Shown here piece by piece: positions 54,781 to 62,083 of a DNA stretch of 64,000 bases. The notes under the pieces are model-generated. The model saw only the letters and a program-made list of their open reading frames with translations. It searched no databases and had not been told where the DNA came from. How positions within the stretch are numbered: the stretch's first letter is position 1; each line of letters opens with the position of its first letter. The stretch lies in assembly GCF_008312895.1 (NCBI RefSeq), contig NZ_VSSP01000007.1:147834-211833 (forward strand). Direction: 5' to 3'. The position numbers were made by a program, and so were the translations under genes. The DNA comes from Luteimonas suaedae (GTDB taxonomy: Bacteria > Pseudomonadota > Gammaproteobacteria > Xanthomonadales > Xanthomonadaceae).

Positions 54781-54913
54781 GTGATTTGCTCCTTCAAATT
54801 GCGGCGATGTGGGGCAATGGCCCTTGAAGCGATCTTTGCCATCTAGTCCGTCACGGACATCCTCGCCTCTCCATTGTCGCGCGAAAGCGAAGGACGGCTC
54901 ATAACGCGCGATC

Positions 54914-55618
54914 CTAGAGATGGGGCCTACCAACACCCATCACGCTCCAGCCGGTGCCGTGATCGTAGGTCGAGTTTCGCGCAGGATGGATAGAATGTTC
55001 TCCATAGCAAAGCTTCCTGAGGATGGAATCCGGGCGCAAGTGCCAGCTGGCCCAAGCAAGCGGAGAGTCTCCGTTCATGTCCTTCGCATCGATGAGCGCA
55101 CCTGCTTCGATAAGCAGATCGACGGCCATTTCGCTACCAAAAGCAGCTGCGCGGTGGAGTGGCGTTTCAGCCTTGGTTCTGCAATCTCGCATGAACCCGC
55201 CAGTTTCGACGCCAGGCCTGGTCGCACGGTTTGGATTTGCACCATTTGCCAGAAGAACCCTCAAGACGAGATCGTAGGCGGGCCGATTGGCTTTGCACAG
55301 CGCTGCGTGCAGGGGCGTTTCTTCGGTGGCGGGTAGCGGATGATTCACATCTGCGCCGTTCTCGATCAAGAACTGGCATAGAGGCCAGTGGCCGTGAAAT
55401 GCGGCCTCGTTCAGGCCAATGTTCTCGCCTAGTGATTGCAGGGATTCGCCCTTCTCGAGCAGGAACCGTATCGCGCTGACATCGCCGTAGTACGCACACC
55501 AACTGATGAGGTGCACGCCGTTTCGATCCGTGGAGGCCGCAGGGTGCCCATCCGAAACGTATTCGAACACCAGATCGGTGCGCCCGTCCGAGATTCGATC
55601 GAGGATGTTGCTGTTCAT
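54914..55618 (-). CDS. Ankyrin-repeat protein
   Basis: A 234-residue soluble protein made of ankyrin repeats from about residue 30: GVHLISWCAYYGDVSAIRFLLEKG, LNEAAFHGHWPLCQFLIENGADVN, ETPLHAALCKANRPAYDLVLRVLLANGANPN-type units (each written here in part) and ETPLHRAAAFGSEMAVDLLIEAGA. No signal peptide. Such proteins bind other proteins; the partner is unknown. Its ATG lies 21 bp after an attC-like site with AAGGA between, as in an integron cassette. Confidence 0.85.
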   Translation of the reverse strand: MNSNILDRISDGRTDLVFEYVSDGHPAASTDRNGVHLISWCAYYGDVSAIRFLLEKGESLQSLGENIGLNEAAFHGHWPLCQFLIENGADVNHPLPATEETPLHAALCKANRPAYDLVLRVLLANGANPNRATRPGVETGGFMRDCRTKAETPLHRAAAFGSEMAVDLLIEAGALIDAKDMNGDSPLAWASWHLRPDSILRKLCYGEHSIHPARNSTYDHGTGWSVMGVGRPHL

Positions 55619-55638
55619 GGGTTCCTTCCAGTGAGTTG

Positions 55639-55697
55639 GCCTCGCGCCTGAGTTTATCCCCGCCGCGAAACGGCGTCAGCTTGAATGAATGTCAGGC
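55639..55697 (-). other. attC recombination site (decayed core)
   Basis: A 59-bp segment that on the minus strand shares ATTCATTCAAGC, a CGCGGCG-type hairpin centre and AACTCAGGCG with the clear attC at 63340-63399. The end cores are changed (GCCTGAC, GCGAGGC). It immediately precedes the ankyrin-repeat gene. Confidence 0.7.
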
Positions 55698-55890
55698 GAC
55701 ACCCGACAAGGCGCCCTGTGCACTACTTCAACCTCTCAAGCCGCCCTTTACGCCGCACTCTACTTTTGTAGCCCCACTGAATCTCCTTTGCTTTTTACGC
55801 CACCGTTTCAACCCAGCCTTGTTTATGTTTGACCGGATGGCACTTACTTAAGGTCCTTTTGCCTATTTGCGTGGGCATGCAAGGCATCAA
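55698..55890. other. Lower-GC stretch without a gene
   Basis: About 190 bp, visibly more AT-rich than the rest of the window (runs such as TTTGCTTTTTACG and GTTTATGTTTG), with no convincing ORF. Probably remnant cassette DNA between the attC at 55639 and dyad copy 7. Confidence 0.5.
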
Positions 55891-56139
55891 CCGGGCGGTT
55901 CAGGCACACGGCCGGAGATCCGTAGGAGCGCGCCATGCGCGCGATGCCGCGGGCACTGTGCCGCCATGCGATTCCGTCTACCGGCGCGCCTTCCGGTTCG
56001 CGGCGGGACCGCCGACGATCGGGACCGGAGACGTCACCGGCATCGCGCGCATGGCGCGCTCCTACGAAGCAGCGGCGCATGACTGTGGTCTCCCGCAATT
56101 GGGCGAAGCAGCTCAAGTAAGCGCCATTCGTCCCTGACA
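55891..56139. repeat. 249-bp duplicated segment, copy B
   Basis: Second copy of the segment at 52602-52850, in the same orientation and with scattered substitutions. It contains dyad copy 7. Confidence 0.85.
55922..56065. repeat. GTAGGAGCGCGCC dyad element, copy 7 (variant interior)
   Basis: A 144 bp element with standard ends and the same alternative centre as copy 6 (CACTGTGCCGCCATG, CCTTCCGGTTCGCGG). Confidence 0.85.
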
Positions 56140-56217
56140 CCACTATCTTCCTCGACACCCGGGCGCTGCATGCGCCGATGGAGCGAGGTCGCCAGGCACA
56201 CCCCGACGAACCGGAAA

Positions 56218-56592
56218 TCAGGTGGCTTTCGCCTTGGCCCGCAGCGACAGGCAATAGCCGAACGTCACCGCGATCCCGATGATGACCGCGCCGGACCCGA
56301 CCACTTTCGCCACCGGGATCGGAGCGAACGCCCAGAGTCCGGCATAGACGAGTCCACTCAGCACCATGGACCAGCCCCCCACCCGCTTGACCTGGCGGAT
56401 CCTGGCGCTTGGGGCGACGGCCTTGGGCATCCGGTTGCCCATCCAGGCGATCATGAGCCCGTTGAGGCCGATCACTACCCGGGTGGTCGTCTCGCCGTCG
56501 ATGTAGCCCAGCTTGCGCGCGTAACTCGCGCCGAGCGCCACGGCGACGATGCCGAGGGCCCAGGCGAAGTATCCGATCAATTCTCTGTTCAC
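56218..56592 (-). CDS. Four-helix membrane protein in SdpI-like position
   Basis: A 124-residue inner-membrane protein with hydrophobic segments at about 7-23, 39-52, 73-91 and 97-116. The segment GETTTRVVIGLNGLMIAWMGNRMPK recalls SdpI-type immunity/signal proteins, whose genes are paired with the ArsR autorepressor SdpR. The gene overlaps the regulator stop by 4 nt (ATGA), so the two form one transcript. The SdpI relation is suggested by context and topology, not by a firm motif. Confidence 0.6.
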   Translation of the reverse strand: MNRELIGYFAWALGIVAVALGASYARKLGYIDGETTTRVVIGLNGLMIAWMGNRMPKAVAPSARIRQVKRVGGWSMVLSGLVYAGLWAFAPIPVAKVVGSGAVIIGIAVTFGYCLSLRAKAKAT

Positions 56593-56891
56593 CGCGGAAC
56601 CTCCTTCTTGTTCTCCGGTTTCGGCGCTTTTGCGCCCACGCCGACGGAGTGGACGAAGCCCAGCAGCGCTTCCTCGAGCACCGAGAGCTTCAGGTGGTAG
56701 ATGACGGACTTGCCGGCCTTCTCGGCGTGCACCAGGTCGGCCTCCTTCAGCACGGCGAAGTGCGCCGACATCGTCGGCTTGGACACGTCGAACCGGTCGC
56801 TCAGCTCGCCCGCGCTCATCGGCCCGTCGCGCAGGAGCTGGAGCACCCGCCGGCGGGTGGGATCGGAAAGGGCTTTGAACACCTGGCTCAT
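56589..56891 (-). CDS. ArsR-family (SdpR-like) transcriptional regulator
   Basis: A 100-residue winged-helix regulator: MSQVFKALSDPTRRRVLQLL, then the helix-turn-helix MSAGELSDRFDVSKPTMSAHFAVL and wing AEKAGKSVIYHLKLSVLEE. The FKALSDPTRR start and SKPTMSAHF motif are those of SdpR-type autorepressors. No Cys metal sites are present, so it is not a metal sensor of the classic kind. It is co-transcribed with the membrane gene downstream and faces a palindromic site upstream. Confidence 0.85.
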   Translation of the reverse strand: MSQVFKALSDPTRRRVLQLLRDGPMSAGELSDRFDVSKPTMSAHFAVLKEADLVHAEKAGKSVIYHLKLSVLEEALLGFVHSVGVGAKAPKPENKKEVPR

Positions 56892-56896
56892 ATTGC

Positions 56897-56914
56897 GATG
56901 ATTAGCTAATTATC
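56897..56914. promoter_or_regulatory. Palindromic operator candidate for the SdpR-like regulator
   Basis: GATGATTAGCTAATTATC is an 18-bp near-perfect inverted repeat centred on ATTAGCTAAT, 6 bp upstream of the regulator ATG. Its AT-rich palindrome in GC-rich DNA suits ArsR autoregulation. Confidence 0.6.
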
Positions 56915-56971
56915 GAAATGTGTCAATGGGGATGTTCTATCGTGAGCACGCCACAAGGGGGGGACGTACGT

Positions 56972-57012
56972 AATTAAGGGGGCGTATCCAAGTTAATTCC
57001 TCCGCCCCTTAA
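56972..57012. repeat. TTAAGGGGGCG / CGCCCCTTAA inverted repeat
   Basis: Arms near 56972-56982 and 57003-57012 are inverted copies about 20 bp apart, with the inner words AAGTTAATTCC. It lies between the divergent SdpR-like and HipA-like genes. Confidence 0.6.
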
Positions 57013-57029
57013 GTTGCTCGTTTCAAAAA

Positions 57030-57128
57030 CGTAAAGAAACAAGGGCGACTCTCCTCATAGAAGCGCATGGCTTGGGCGATTGACGGCACCCAAGGTTCGC
57101 AGTATCGTCTTTTAATCGTAAAGAAACA
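57030..57128. promoter_or_regulatory. 12-bp direct repeats upstream of the HipA-like gene
   Basis: CGTAAAGAAACA occurs exactly at 57030-57041 and 57117-57128, 87 bp apart, the second 9 bp before the GTG start. HipA-type modules are autoregulated, and this protein has its own DNA-binding N-terminus, so the pair is a candidate operator. Confidence 0.5.
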
Positions 57129-57137
57129 GAAGCTTCC

Positions 57138-58562
57138 GTGCCCCGTCCGCCCTCCGCCACTGTCGCCGACCTGATGGCCTTGCTCATCAGCGGCGAGGCG
57201 GTGCCTGCGTCCCGCCTGCTCCAGGCGTTGGGCGTGACCCGGCCCGTGCTCTCGCGCCTGGTCAGGGAAGCCGGCGACCAGGTGCTGCGGACCGGACGGG
57301 CGCGGGCCACGGCCTACGTCGCGCGCGCCAGCACCGATGCCGGCGGCGCCTGGCCGCTGTGGCGGATGCGGCCGGACGCCACCCTGGAGGAGTTGGGCAC
57401 CCTGTACCTGCTGCGCGGCGAGCGGTTCCAGTTCCTGCCCGAAGGCGAGCGGCCGAACCTCACCCGGCCGGTCGAAGGCGTGCCGGGCCACTTCCCCGGC
57501 CTGCCCTGGTTCCTGGATGACCTGCGGCCCCAGGGCTTCCTCGGTCGCAGCCTGGCCCATCGGCGCGGCCCGCGGCTGGGCGTGCCGGTGGATCTCAACC
57601 GCTGGCAGCTGCGCGACAACCTGCTCGCCATGACCCTCACCGGCGGCACCGCCATCGGCGACCTGCTGCTGGGCAGCCGCGCCGTCGAGCAGGCCCTGGC
57701 GGATCTGGACGCGCCCTCCGACGCCGTGGCGGCCGGTAACCGCGCCGCCCGCTATCCGCAGTGGGCCGAGGCCGCGCTTGCCGGCGAAGAAATCGGGTCG
57801 TCGCCCGGCGGCGAGCAGCCCAAGTTCACCGCCACCGTCGCCACCACCGGCGGGCGCTACGCCGCGCTGGTGAAGTTCGCCGTTGCCGGCGACGACCCGG
57901 CAGCGCGGCGCCGGATCGACCTGCTGGTGTGCGAGCACCTCGCGCTGCAGTGCCTGCGCACGGCCGGCATTCCCGCCGCCCAGGCCGAGCTGATCGAGAC
58001 CGGCGGCCACCAGTTCCTCGAGGTGGAACGCTTCGACCGGACGCCCGACAGCCTCGGCCGCCGCGGTTTCGTCTCGCTGCTGGCACTCAACGGCGCATTC
58101 GTCGGCGACGACGGCCGCGACTGGAGCCAGGCCGGCGAACAGCTGGCCGCGCTGCGCTGGATCGACGACGCCACCGCAGCGCACATGGCGGTGCTGTACT
58201 GGTTCGGCCGCCTGATCGGCAACAGCGACATGCACCCGGGCAACCTCGGCTTCCGCCTGGTCGATGAAGGGCCGCTCACGCTGACGCCGGCCTACGACAT
58301 GCTGCCGATGTACCTGGCGCCCTCCCGCGCGGGGGTGGTGCGCCCGGCGGTGCCGGTCGAGCCCGGCGTCCCGGAGCGTACCGGTCAACGGGACCACATC
58401 GCGCGCGCGGCAGCGATCGCCGGCGCCTTCTGGGAGCAGGTGGCCGGCGACCGGCGCATCGGCTCCGAAGCGCTTCGCGGGCTGGCCGCGCGCAATCGCG
58501 ATGCGGTGGCGGCGTTCGCGCGGAGGTTCGCGGCGCCATCCAACACCCCCCCGGCGGCATGA
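57138..58562 (+). CDS. HipA-family kinase toxin, YjjJ-like (single-gene type)
   Basis: A 474-residue protein. N-terminal winged-helix-like DNA-binding region (LMALLISGEAVPASRLLQAL, VTRPVLSRLVREAGDQVLR, about 10-55) fused to a HipA kinase fold. Key parts are GEQPKFTATV (ATP loop, about 233-242), LVKFAV (Lys), FLEVERFDRT, catalytic loop YWFGRLIGNSDMHPGNLGF (Asp and Asn, about 354-372) and PAYDMLPMY (DFG equivalent). This layout is that of E. coli YjjJ/HipH, in which no separate HipB is needed. GTG 57138 is the likely start. Its stop overlaps the next ATG by 4 nt. Confidence 0.85.
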   Translation: MPRPPSATVADLMALLISGEAVPASRLLQALGVTRPVLSRLVREAGDQVLRTGRARATAYVARASTDAGGAWPLWRMRPDATLEELGTLYLLRGERFQFLPEGERPNLTRPVEGVPGHFPGLPWFLDDLRPQGFLGRSLAHRRGPRLGVPVDLNRWQLRDNLLAMTLTGGTAIGDLLLGSRAVEQALADLDAPSDAVAAGNRAARYPQWAEAALAGEEIGSSPGGEQPKFTATVATTGGRYAALVKFAVAGDDPAARRRIDLLVCEHLALQCLRTAGIPAAQAELIETGGHQFLEVERFDRTPDSLGRRGFVSLLALNGAFVGDDGRDWSQAGEQLAALRWIDDATAAHMAVLYWFGRLIGNSDMHPGNLGFRLVDEGPLTLTPAYDMLPMYLAPSRAGVVRPAVPVEPGVPERTGQRDHIARAAAIAGAFWEQVAGDRRIGSEALRGLAARNRDAVAAFARRFAAPSNTPPAA

Positions 58563-59410
58563 GCCGGGCGTCTACCCGAGCGGGTGCCGGGGCAAACCAC
58601 CGAATCGAACGCTTGCAGCCGTGGATCGCCGCGCTCGGCAGCGTGCTGCTGCATCTGCTGGTCCTGCTCGTCGCGATGCTGTCGCCCCCGATCACCATGT
58701 CGAAGCCGCAAGGCGACGCCGCCGGCGGCAGTCGGGTGGAGGTGAACTTCATCGGCGAGAGCCCGCCGGAACCCACGCTGACGCCACCCGACACCGCGCC
58801 CGCGAGCGAACCCGCCGAGGCGGCCCCCGCAGCCCCGCGCATCCAGACCACGCAGGTGGCGCAGGCCGAGGACCCGCTGCCCGCCGACACGGCGGCCACT
58901 TCAAATGCTCCGACCCCTTCCCGCATCCCCCGGCCCGCGCAGCGCCCGGCCCCACCGGCCCCCGCCACAAGCCCGCCCCCGACCAGCCAGCGCCGCTCGC
59001 CCACCTGGGGACAGCCGCCGGGCATGCTGGTCGAAGACCACGCCCCGGTGAACGCGGGGCCGGCCCGCAGCCCCGCCGCCGAAAGCGGCCGCAGGTACAA
59101 CGCGTCCGGCTCCGAACCCAACCTCGAGGTGGGCGGCTACCAGGTCGTCTACGACCTGCGCAGCGAGACCCGCCTGCGCGCTTGGCGCGACCAGGGCATG
59201 ACCGAACTCTTCCTTCCCTTGCCGGGCACGCGGCAGTACATGGTCTGCCCGCTGGAAACCGCGCTGAAGCGCGAATCCGGCCCGTGCCGCCTACTCGCGC
59301 CGAACGACCCGGAAATGGCGAACATCGGCGACGCGCGCGAAGTCATCACCGTGCAGCAGGTCTATCGGCGCGGGGAAAGGGTCTGGACCGGCCCGAGGCC
59401 GTACCGATGA
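58559..59410 (+). CDS. TonB-like Pro-rich inner-membrane/periplasmic protein
   Basis: A 283-residue protein with a TonB-like plan: short cytosolic N-terminus, one transmembrane helix (WIAALGSVLLHLLVLLVAML, about 22-41), a Pro/Ala-rich periplasmic spacer (about 70-165) and a small C-terminal domain (about 180-283). The C-terminal domain contains two Cys (MVCPLETAL, GPCRLLAPN) and is not a recognisable TonB domain. The ATG overlaps the HipA-like stop (ATGA), so it is translated with the toxin kinase. Function unknown. Confidence 0.65.
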   Translation: MSRASTRAGAGANHRIERLQPWIAALGSVLLHLLVLLVAMLSPPITMSKPQGDAAGGSRVEVNFIGESPPEPTLTPPDTAPASEPAEAAPAAPRIQTTQVAQAEDPLPADTAATSNAPTPSRIPRPAQRPAPPAPATSPPPTSQRRSPTWGQPPGMLVEDHAPVNAGPARSPAAESGRRYNASGSEPNLEVGGYQVVYDLRSETRLRAWRDQGMTELFLPLPGTRQYMVCPLETALKRESGPCRLLAPNDPEMANIGDAREVITVQQVYRRGERVWTGPRPYR

Positions 59411-59539
59411 GCCCGGAGCGCGCGGAGCGGCGAGACGCCGATGACGTCGATCAGGCGCAAACCGCCTTCGCTTGGGCGTGCTGGCGGCTGGTCTGGCACC
59501 GACACGCTTGAAGTCGGTCCATCCCGAGATTAATGTATC

Positions 59540-59547
59540 CGTTAACG
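59540..59547. promoter_or_regulatory. CGTTAACG palindrome upstream of the Phd/ParE pair
   Basis: An 8-bp perfect palindrome in an AT-richer stretch (TTAATGTATCCGTTAACG), 22 bp before the antitoxin ATG. A typical position for a toxin-antitoxin autorepression site; small, so tentative. Confidence 0.35.
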
Positions 59548-59569
59548 TTTCCGTGGTCTGGAGCCCGTC

Positions 59570-59860
59570 ATGACCATCACCAGTGAAGACATCGTGCCGC
59601 TGAACAAGGTGCGGGCGTCGTTGACCGCGCTGGCCGAGGAGGTGCGTGGGGGGCGCGAGAAGATCATCACCCGCAACGGCGAGGGCTACGTGGCCCTGGT
59701 GGATGCGCGCAAGCTGGATTACTACCACCGCCTGGAGCGCGAACTGCTGCACCAGGATCTGCTGGGCGATGCGGTGAAGGGGCTGGAGGACGTGCGCGAG
59801 GGCCGCACCACCACGCCTGCCGAACTGAAGCGCAAGTTGGCGCGCAGGCTGGCGAAATAG
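59570..59860 (+). CDS. Phd/YefM-family antitoxin
   Basis: A 96-residue antitoxin. The N-terminal Phd fold reads DIVPLNKVRASLTALAEEV, then REKIITRNGEGYVALVDARKLDYY. The charged C-terminal helix (DLLGDAVKGLEDVREGRTTT...LKRKLARRLAK) would wrap the toxin. The antitoxin normally neutralises ParE/RelE by binding and represses its own promoter. TGGAG lies 6 nt upstream. The toxin gene follows after 14 nt. Confidence 0.85.
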   Translation: MTITSEDIVPLNKVRASLTALAEEVRGGREKIITRNGEGYVALVDARKLDYYHRLERELLHQDLLGDAVKGLEDVREGRTTTPAELKRKLARRLAK

Positions 59861-59874
59861 CCGGAAGGCGGGGC

Positions 59875-60222
59875 GTGCGCTTTCGGTTCACGCAGCAGTT
59901 CGAGTCGACGCTACAGCAGGCGCTGGATTTCCTGCTGGATGGCGATGCGCCCGACGCCGCGTCGCAGTTGGCCGACATCGTGCTGGAACACCTGCCTGCG
60001 TTGCTGCGCGAGGACCCGCGCATCGGCCGTGATTTCATGCTGCGTCGTCCCGCCACCGCGCAGGCGCGGGCGTTGCACGAACAGGTGCGCGTGCGGCTGG
60101 GCGCTGCGGGCGAGGTGCGCGAGTATCTCCTCGGCGATTACCTGGTGCTGTATGCCATCGAGGGCGACACCGTCTACGCCATTTCCATCCGACACCATCG
60201 TCAATCGGGATTCGCCCTGTGA
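59875..60222 (+). CDS. RelE/ParE-superfamily toxin
   Basis: A 115-residue toxin partner. RFRFTQQFESTLQQALDFL begins the helical hairpin; the beta sheet contains RVRLGAAGEVREYLLGDYLVLYAI and a final VYAISIRHHRQSGFAL. This is the ParE pattern (gyrase poison) rather than the catalytic RelE set, but the target cannot be assigned by eye. GTG 59875 is the likely start (GGAAGG upstream). Confidence 0.8.
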   Translation: MRFRFTQQFESTLQQALDFLLDGDAPDAASQLADIVLEHLPALLREDPRIGRDFMLRRPATAQARALHEQVRVRLGAAGEVREYLLGDYLVLYAIEGDTVYAISIRHHRQSGFAL

Positions 60223-60318
60223 ACGGGAACCACCGGAGACAATTGAGGCGCCGGACCCATCGTGAGTGCCTCCGCCTCTGTACTGGAATCTTCCCCTTTA
60301 ACTGGTCCAGGTCGCTAT

Positions 60319-61065
60319 TCAGTGGCGGGTGACGACGATCGGCTCCCCGCTGGTGATGATCATCGTGTGTTCGTATTGCGCCGACAGGTTGCCGCGCCCG
60401 CCCACCAGCGTCCAGCCGTCGGTGGCCTCGCTCACCAGGCGGCTCCTGGTCGATAGGAACGGCTCGATGGTGATGACCATCCCGTCCTGCAAGATGCGCT
60501 GGTCGGTTGGATCGAAGTAGCCGGGAATGTTCTCGGGCGCCTCATGCAGCGCGCGGCCGACGCCGTGGCTGCCGAGGTTGCGGATGATCCTGAAGCCGTG
60601 ATGCTTGGCGGTCCGCTGGATGGCGGCGCCGATCGCGTTCAAGGGGCGGCCCGCGCGGGCCTGCTGCATGGCGTGGGTCAGGGCGGCGCGGGCCGCGTGG
60701 CATAGGCGCGTCTTCTGCGGGCTGGCCGGGGGCACGACGATCGTGCTGCCGGTGTCGGCGAAGTAGCCATCCAGCTCGGCGGACACGTCGACGTTCAACA
60801 CGTCGCCAGGGCGGATCACCCGCTCGCCGGGAACGCCGTGTGCGGCCTCTTCGTTGATGCTGATGCAAGTGAAGCCCGGGAAGTCGTAGACCAGCTTGGG
60901 CGCCGAATGCGCACCGTGCCGCGCCAGCAACCGCCCGCCCAGCGCATCCAGCTCGCGTGTGGTCATGCCCGGCTCGGCGGCTTCGAGCATTTCCCCGAGA
61001 ACGGAGGCGACGATCCCTCCGATGCGCTGCAGCGCTATGACATCAGCTTCGGTTTCGATGGTCAT
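60319..61065 (-). CDS. map: Methionine aminopeptidase, type I
   Basis: A 248-residue enzyme that removes the initiator Met. All five metal ligands are visible: Asp in LNVDVSAELDG, Asp in YFADTGST, His in GSHGVGRALHEAP, Glu in VITIEPF and Glu in YEHTMII. The nearby CISINEEAAHGVPG is the standard substrate His segment. It lies away from rpsB/tsf, the usual place of map, and within accessory DNA, so it may be a second copy. Convergent with the ParE-like toxin gene. Confidence 0.9.
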   Translation of the reverse strand: MTIETEADVIALQRIGGIVASVLGEMLEAAEPGMTTRELDALGGRLLARHGAHSAPKLVYDFPGFTCISINEEAAHGVPGERVIRPGDVLNVDVSAELDGYFADTGSTIVVPPASPQKTRLCHAARAALTHAMQQARAGRPLNAIGAAIQRTAKHHGFRIIRNLGSHGVGRALHEAPENIPGYFDPTDQRILQDGMVITIEPFLSTRSRLVSEATDGWTLVGGRGNLSAQYEHTMIITSGEPIVVTRH

Positions 61066-61185
61066 CTGGATTCCTTGTCGGCGCCCCTGAGACTACCCGA
61101 GGGCTTCGTGCTTGCACCAGCTCGGCACTCCGCTCCACCGGATCGAATGGTCGAAGCCGCGCCCGCAGCGTCGGGCACCCAGAAA

Positions 61186-61240
61186 CGGAGACGGAGGGAA
61201 CTGGGCCACCACATCCCGGTGAATTCCCTCCGTCCCCTCT
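61186..61240. repeat. GACGGAGGGAA / TTCCCTCCGTC inverted repeat
   Basis: Arms at about 61189-61200 and 61224-61234 form a spaced dyad just past the 3' end of the SDR gene and upstream of map. It could act as terminator hairpin or a REP-like repeat; similar words (TTCCTCCGCCCC) occur near 56993-57006. Confidence 0.65.
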
Positions 61241-61248
61241 GTGCGCGT

Positions 61249-61983
61249 CTACGCCAGCGCCAGCGCGTCCGCGCCCGCCGCGAAGCGCAGGCGCCCGGTG
61301 GCGTCGCTCGCCGCCTGCCACACGGCTTCGGCCACGTCGCCCGGCTGGGTAACGGCCTCGAGTTGCGAGAAGCCCTCGAACACCTTGTGCGCGAATGGCG
61401 CGTAGGGCTCGGTCACCAGCCCCCGCATGCGCTCGGCGCCGTTGTCGGCGAAGCGCGTGCCAGGGCAGTAGCCGGGTTCGACCAGCTTCGCGCGCAGGCC
61501 GAATTCGGCCAACTCCAGCGCCAGCGATCCGGTAAAGCCCTCGATCGCGGTCTTGCTGGCGGTGTACGCGGCGACCAGCGGGAACGGCGCCAGTGTGGCG
61601 CTGGAGGTGACGTTGACGATCGTGCCCGCGCCGCGTGCGCGCATGCGCGGAATGGCCGCCTGGCACATCGCCATCGTGCCGAAGGTGTTGGTCTCGAAGA
61701 TCTCGCGCACGGTGGCCATCGGCGTCGCCTCGAAGGCGCCGAACAGGCCGAGGCCGGCATTGTTGACCAGCACGTCGATCGGGCCTGCGGCCTCCAGCGC
61801 CTCGGCGATGCTGGCGGTGTCGGTGACGTCGAGCGCCAGCACGCGGATGCCGGCCGCGCCGTCGAACAGCCCGGCGCGGGGGCGGCGCATGGTGGCGACG
61901 ACCTGCCAGCCCTGCGCATGGAAGTGGCGGGCGGTGGCCAGGCCGTAGCCGGACGAGCAGCCGGTGATCAGTGCGGTCTTCAT
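61249..61983 (-). CDS. Short-chain dehydrogenase/reductase (SDR)
   Basis: A 244-residue classical SDR. It has the cofactor motif TALITGCSSGYGLATA (TGxxxGxG), DVTD after strand 4, VLVNNAGLG, catalytic Ser in IVNVTSSATL, and YTASK (Tyr and Lys). The Arg in ATMRRPRA after the second strand suggests NADP. Substrate unknown. GGGAG precedes ATG 61983. It is divergent from an AraC regulator with a 100-bp shared promoter region, so that regulator probably controls it. Confidence 0.9.
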   Translation of the reverse strand: MKTALITGCSSGYGLATARHFHAQGWQVVATMRRPRAGLFDGAAGIRVLALDVTDTASIAEALEAAGPIDVLVNNAGLGLFGAFEATPMATVREIFETNTFGTMAMCQAAIPRMRARGAGTIVNVTSSATLAPFPLVAAYTASKTAIEGFTGSLALELAEFGLRAKLVEPGYCPGTRFADNGAERMRGLVTEPYAPFAHKVFEGFSQLEAVTQPGDVAEAVWQAASDATGRLRFAAGADALALA

Positions 61984-62083
61984 GGGTGACTCCCTGGTTG
62001 GTTTGACGGGGAGGCCAGCGTGGGCCAGGATCATCGGATGATCGATAGTCAAATGTCCGTATTTATTTAGCAGAAGTCCGAAG

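Noticed and set aside
57009..58397. 462-residue minus-strand ORF
   Set aside because: Antisense to the HipA-like kinase, which has catalytic motifs and proper context.
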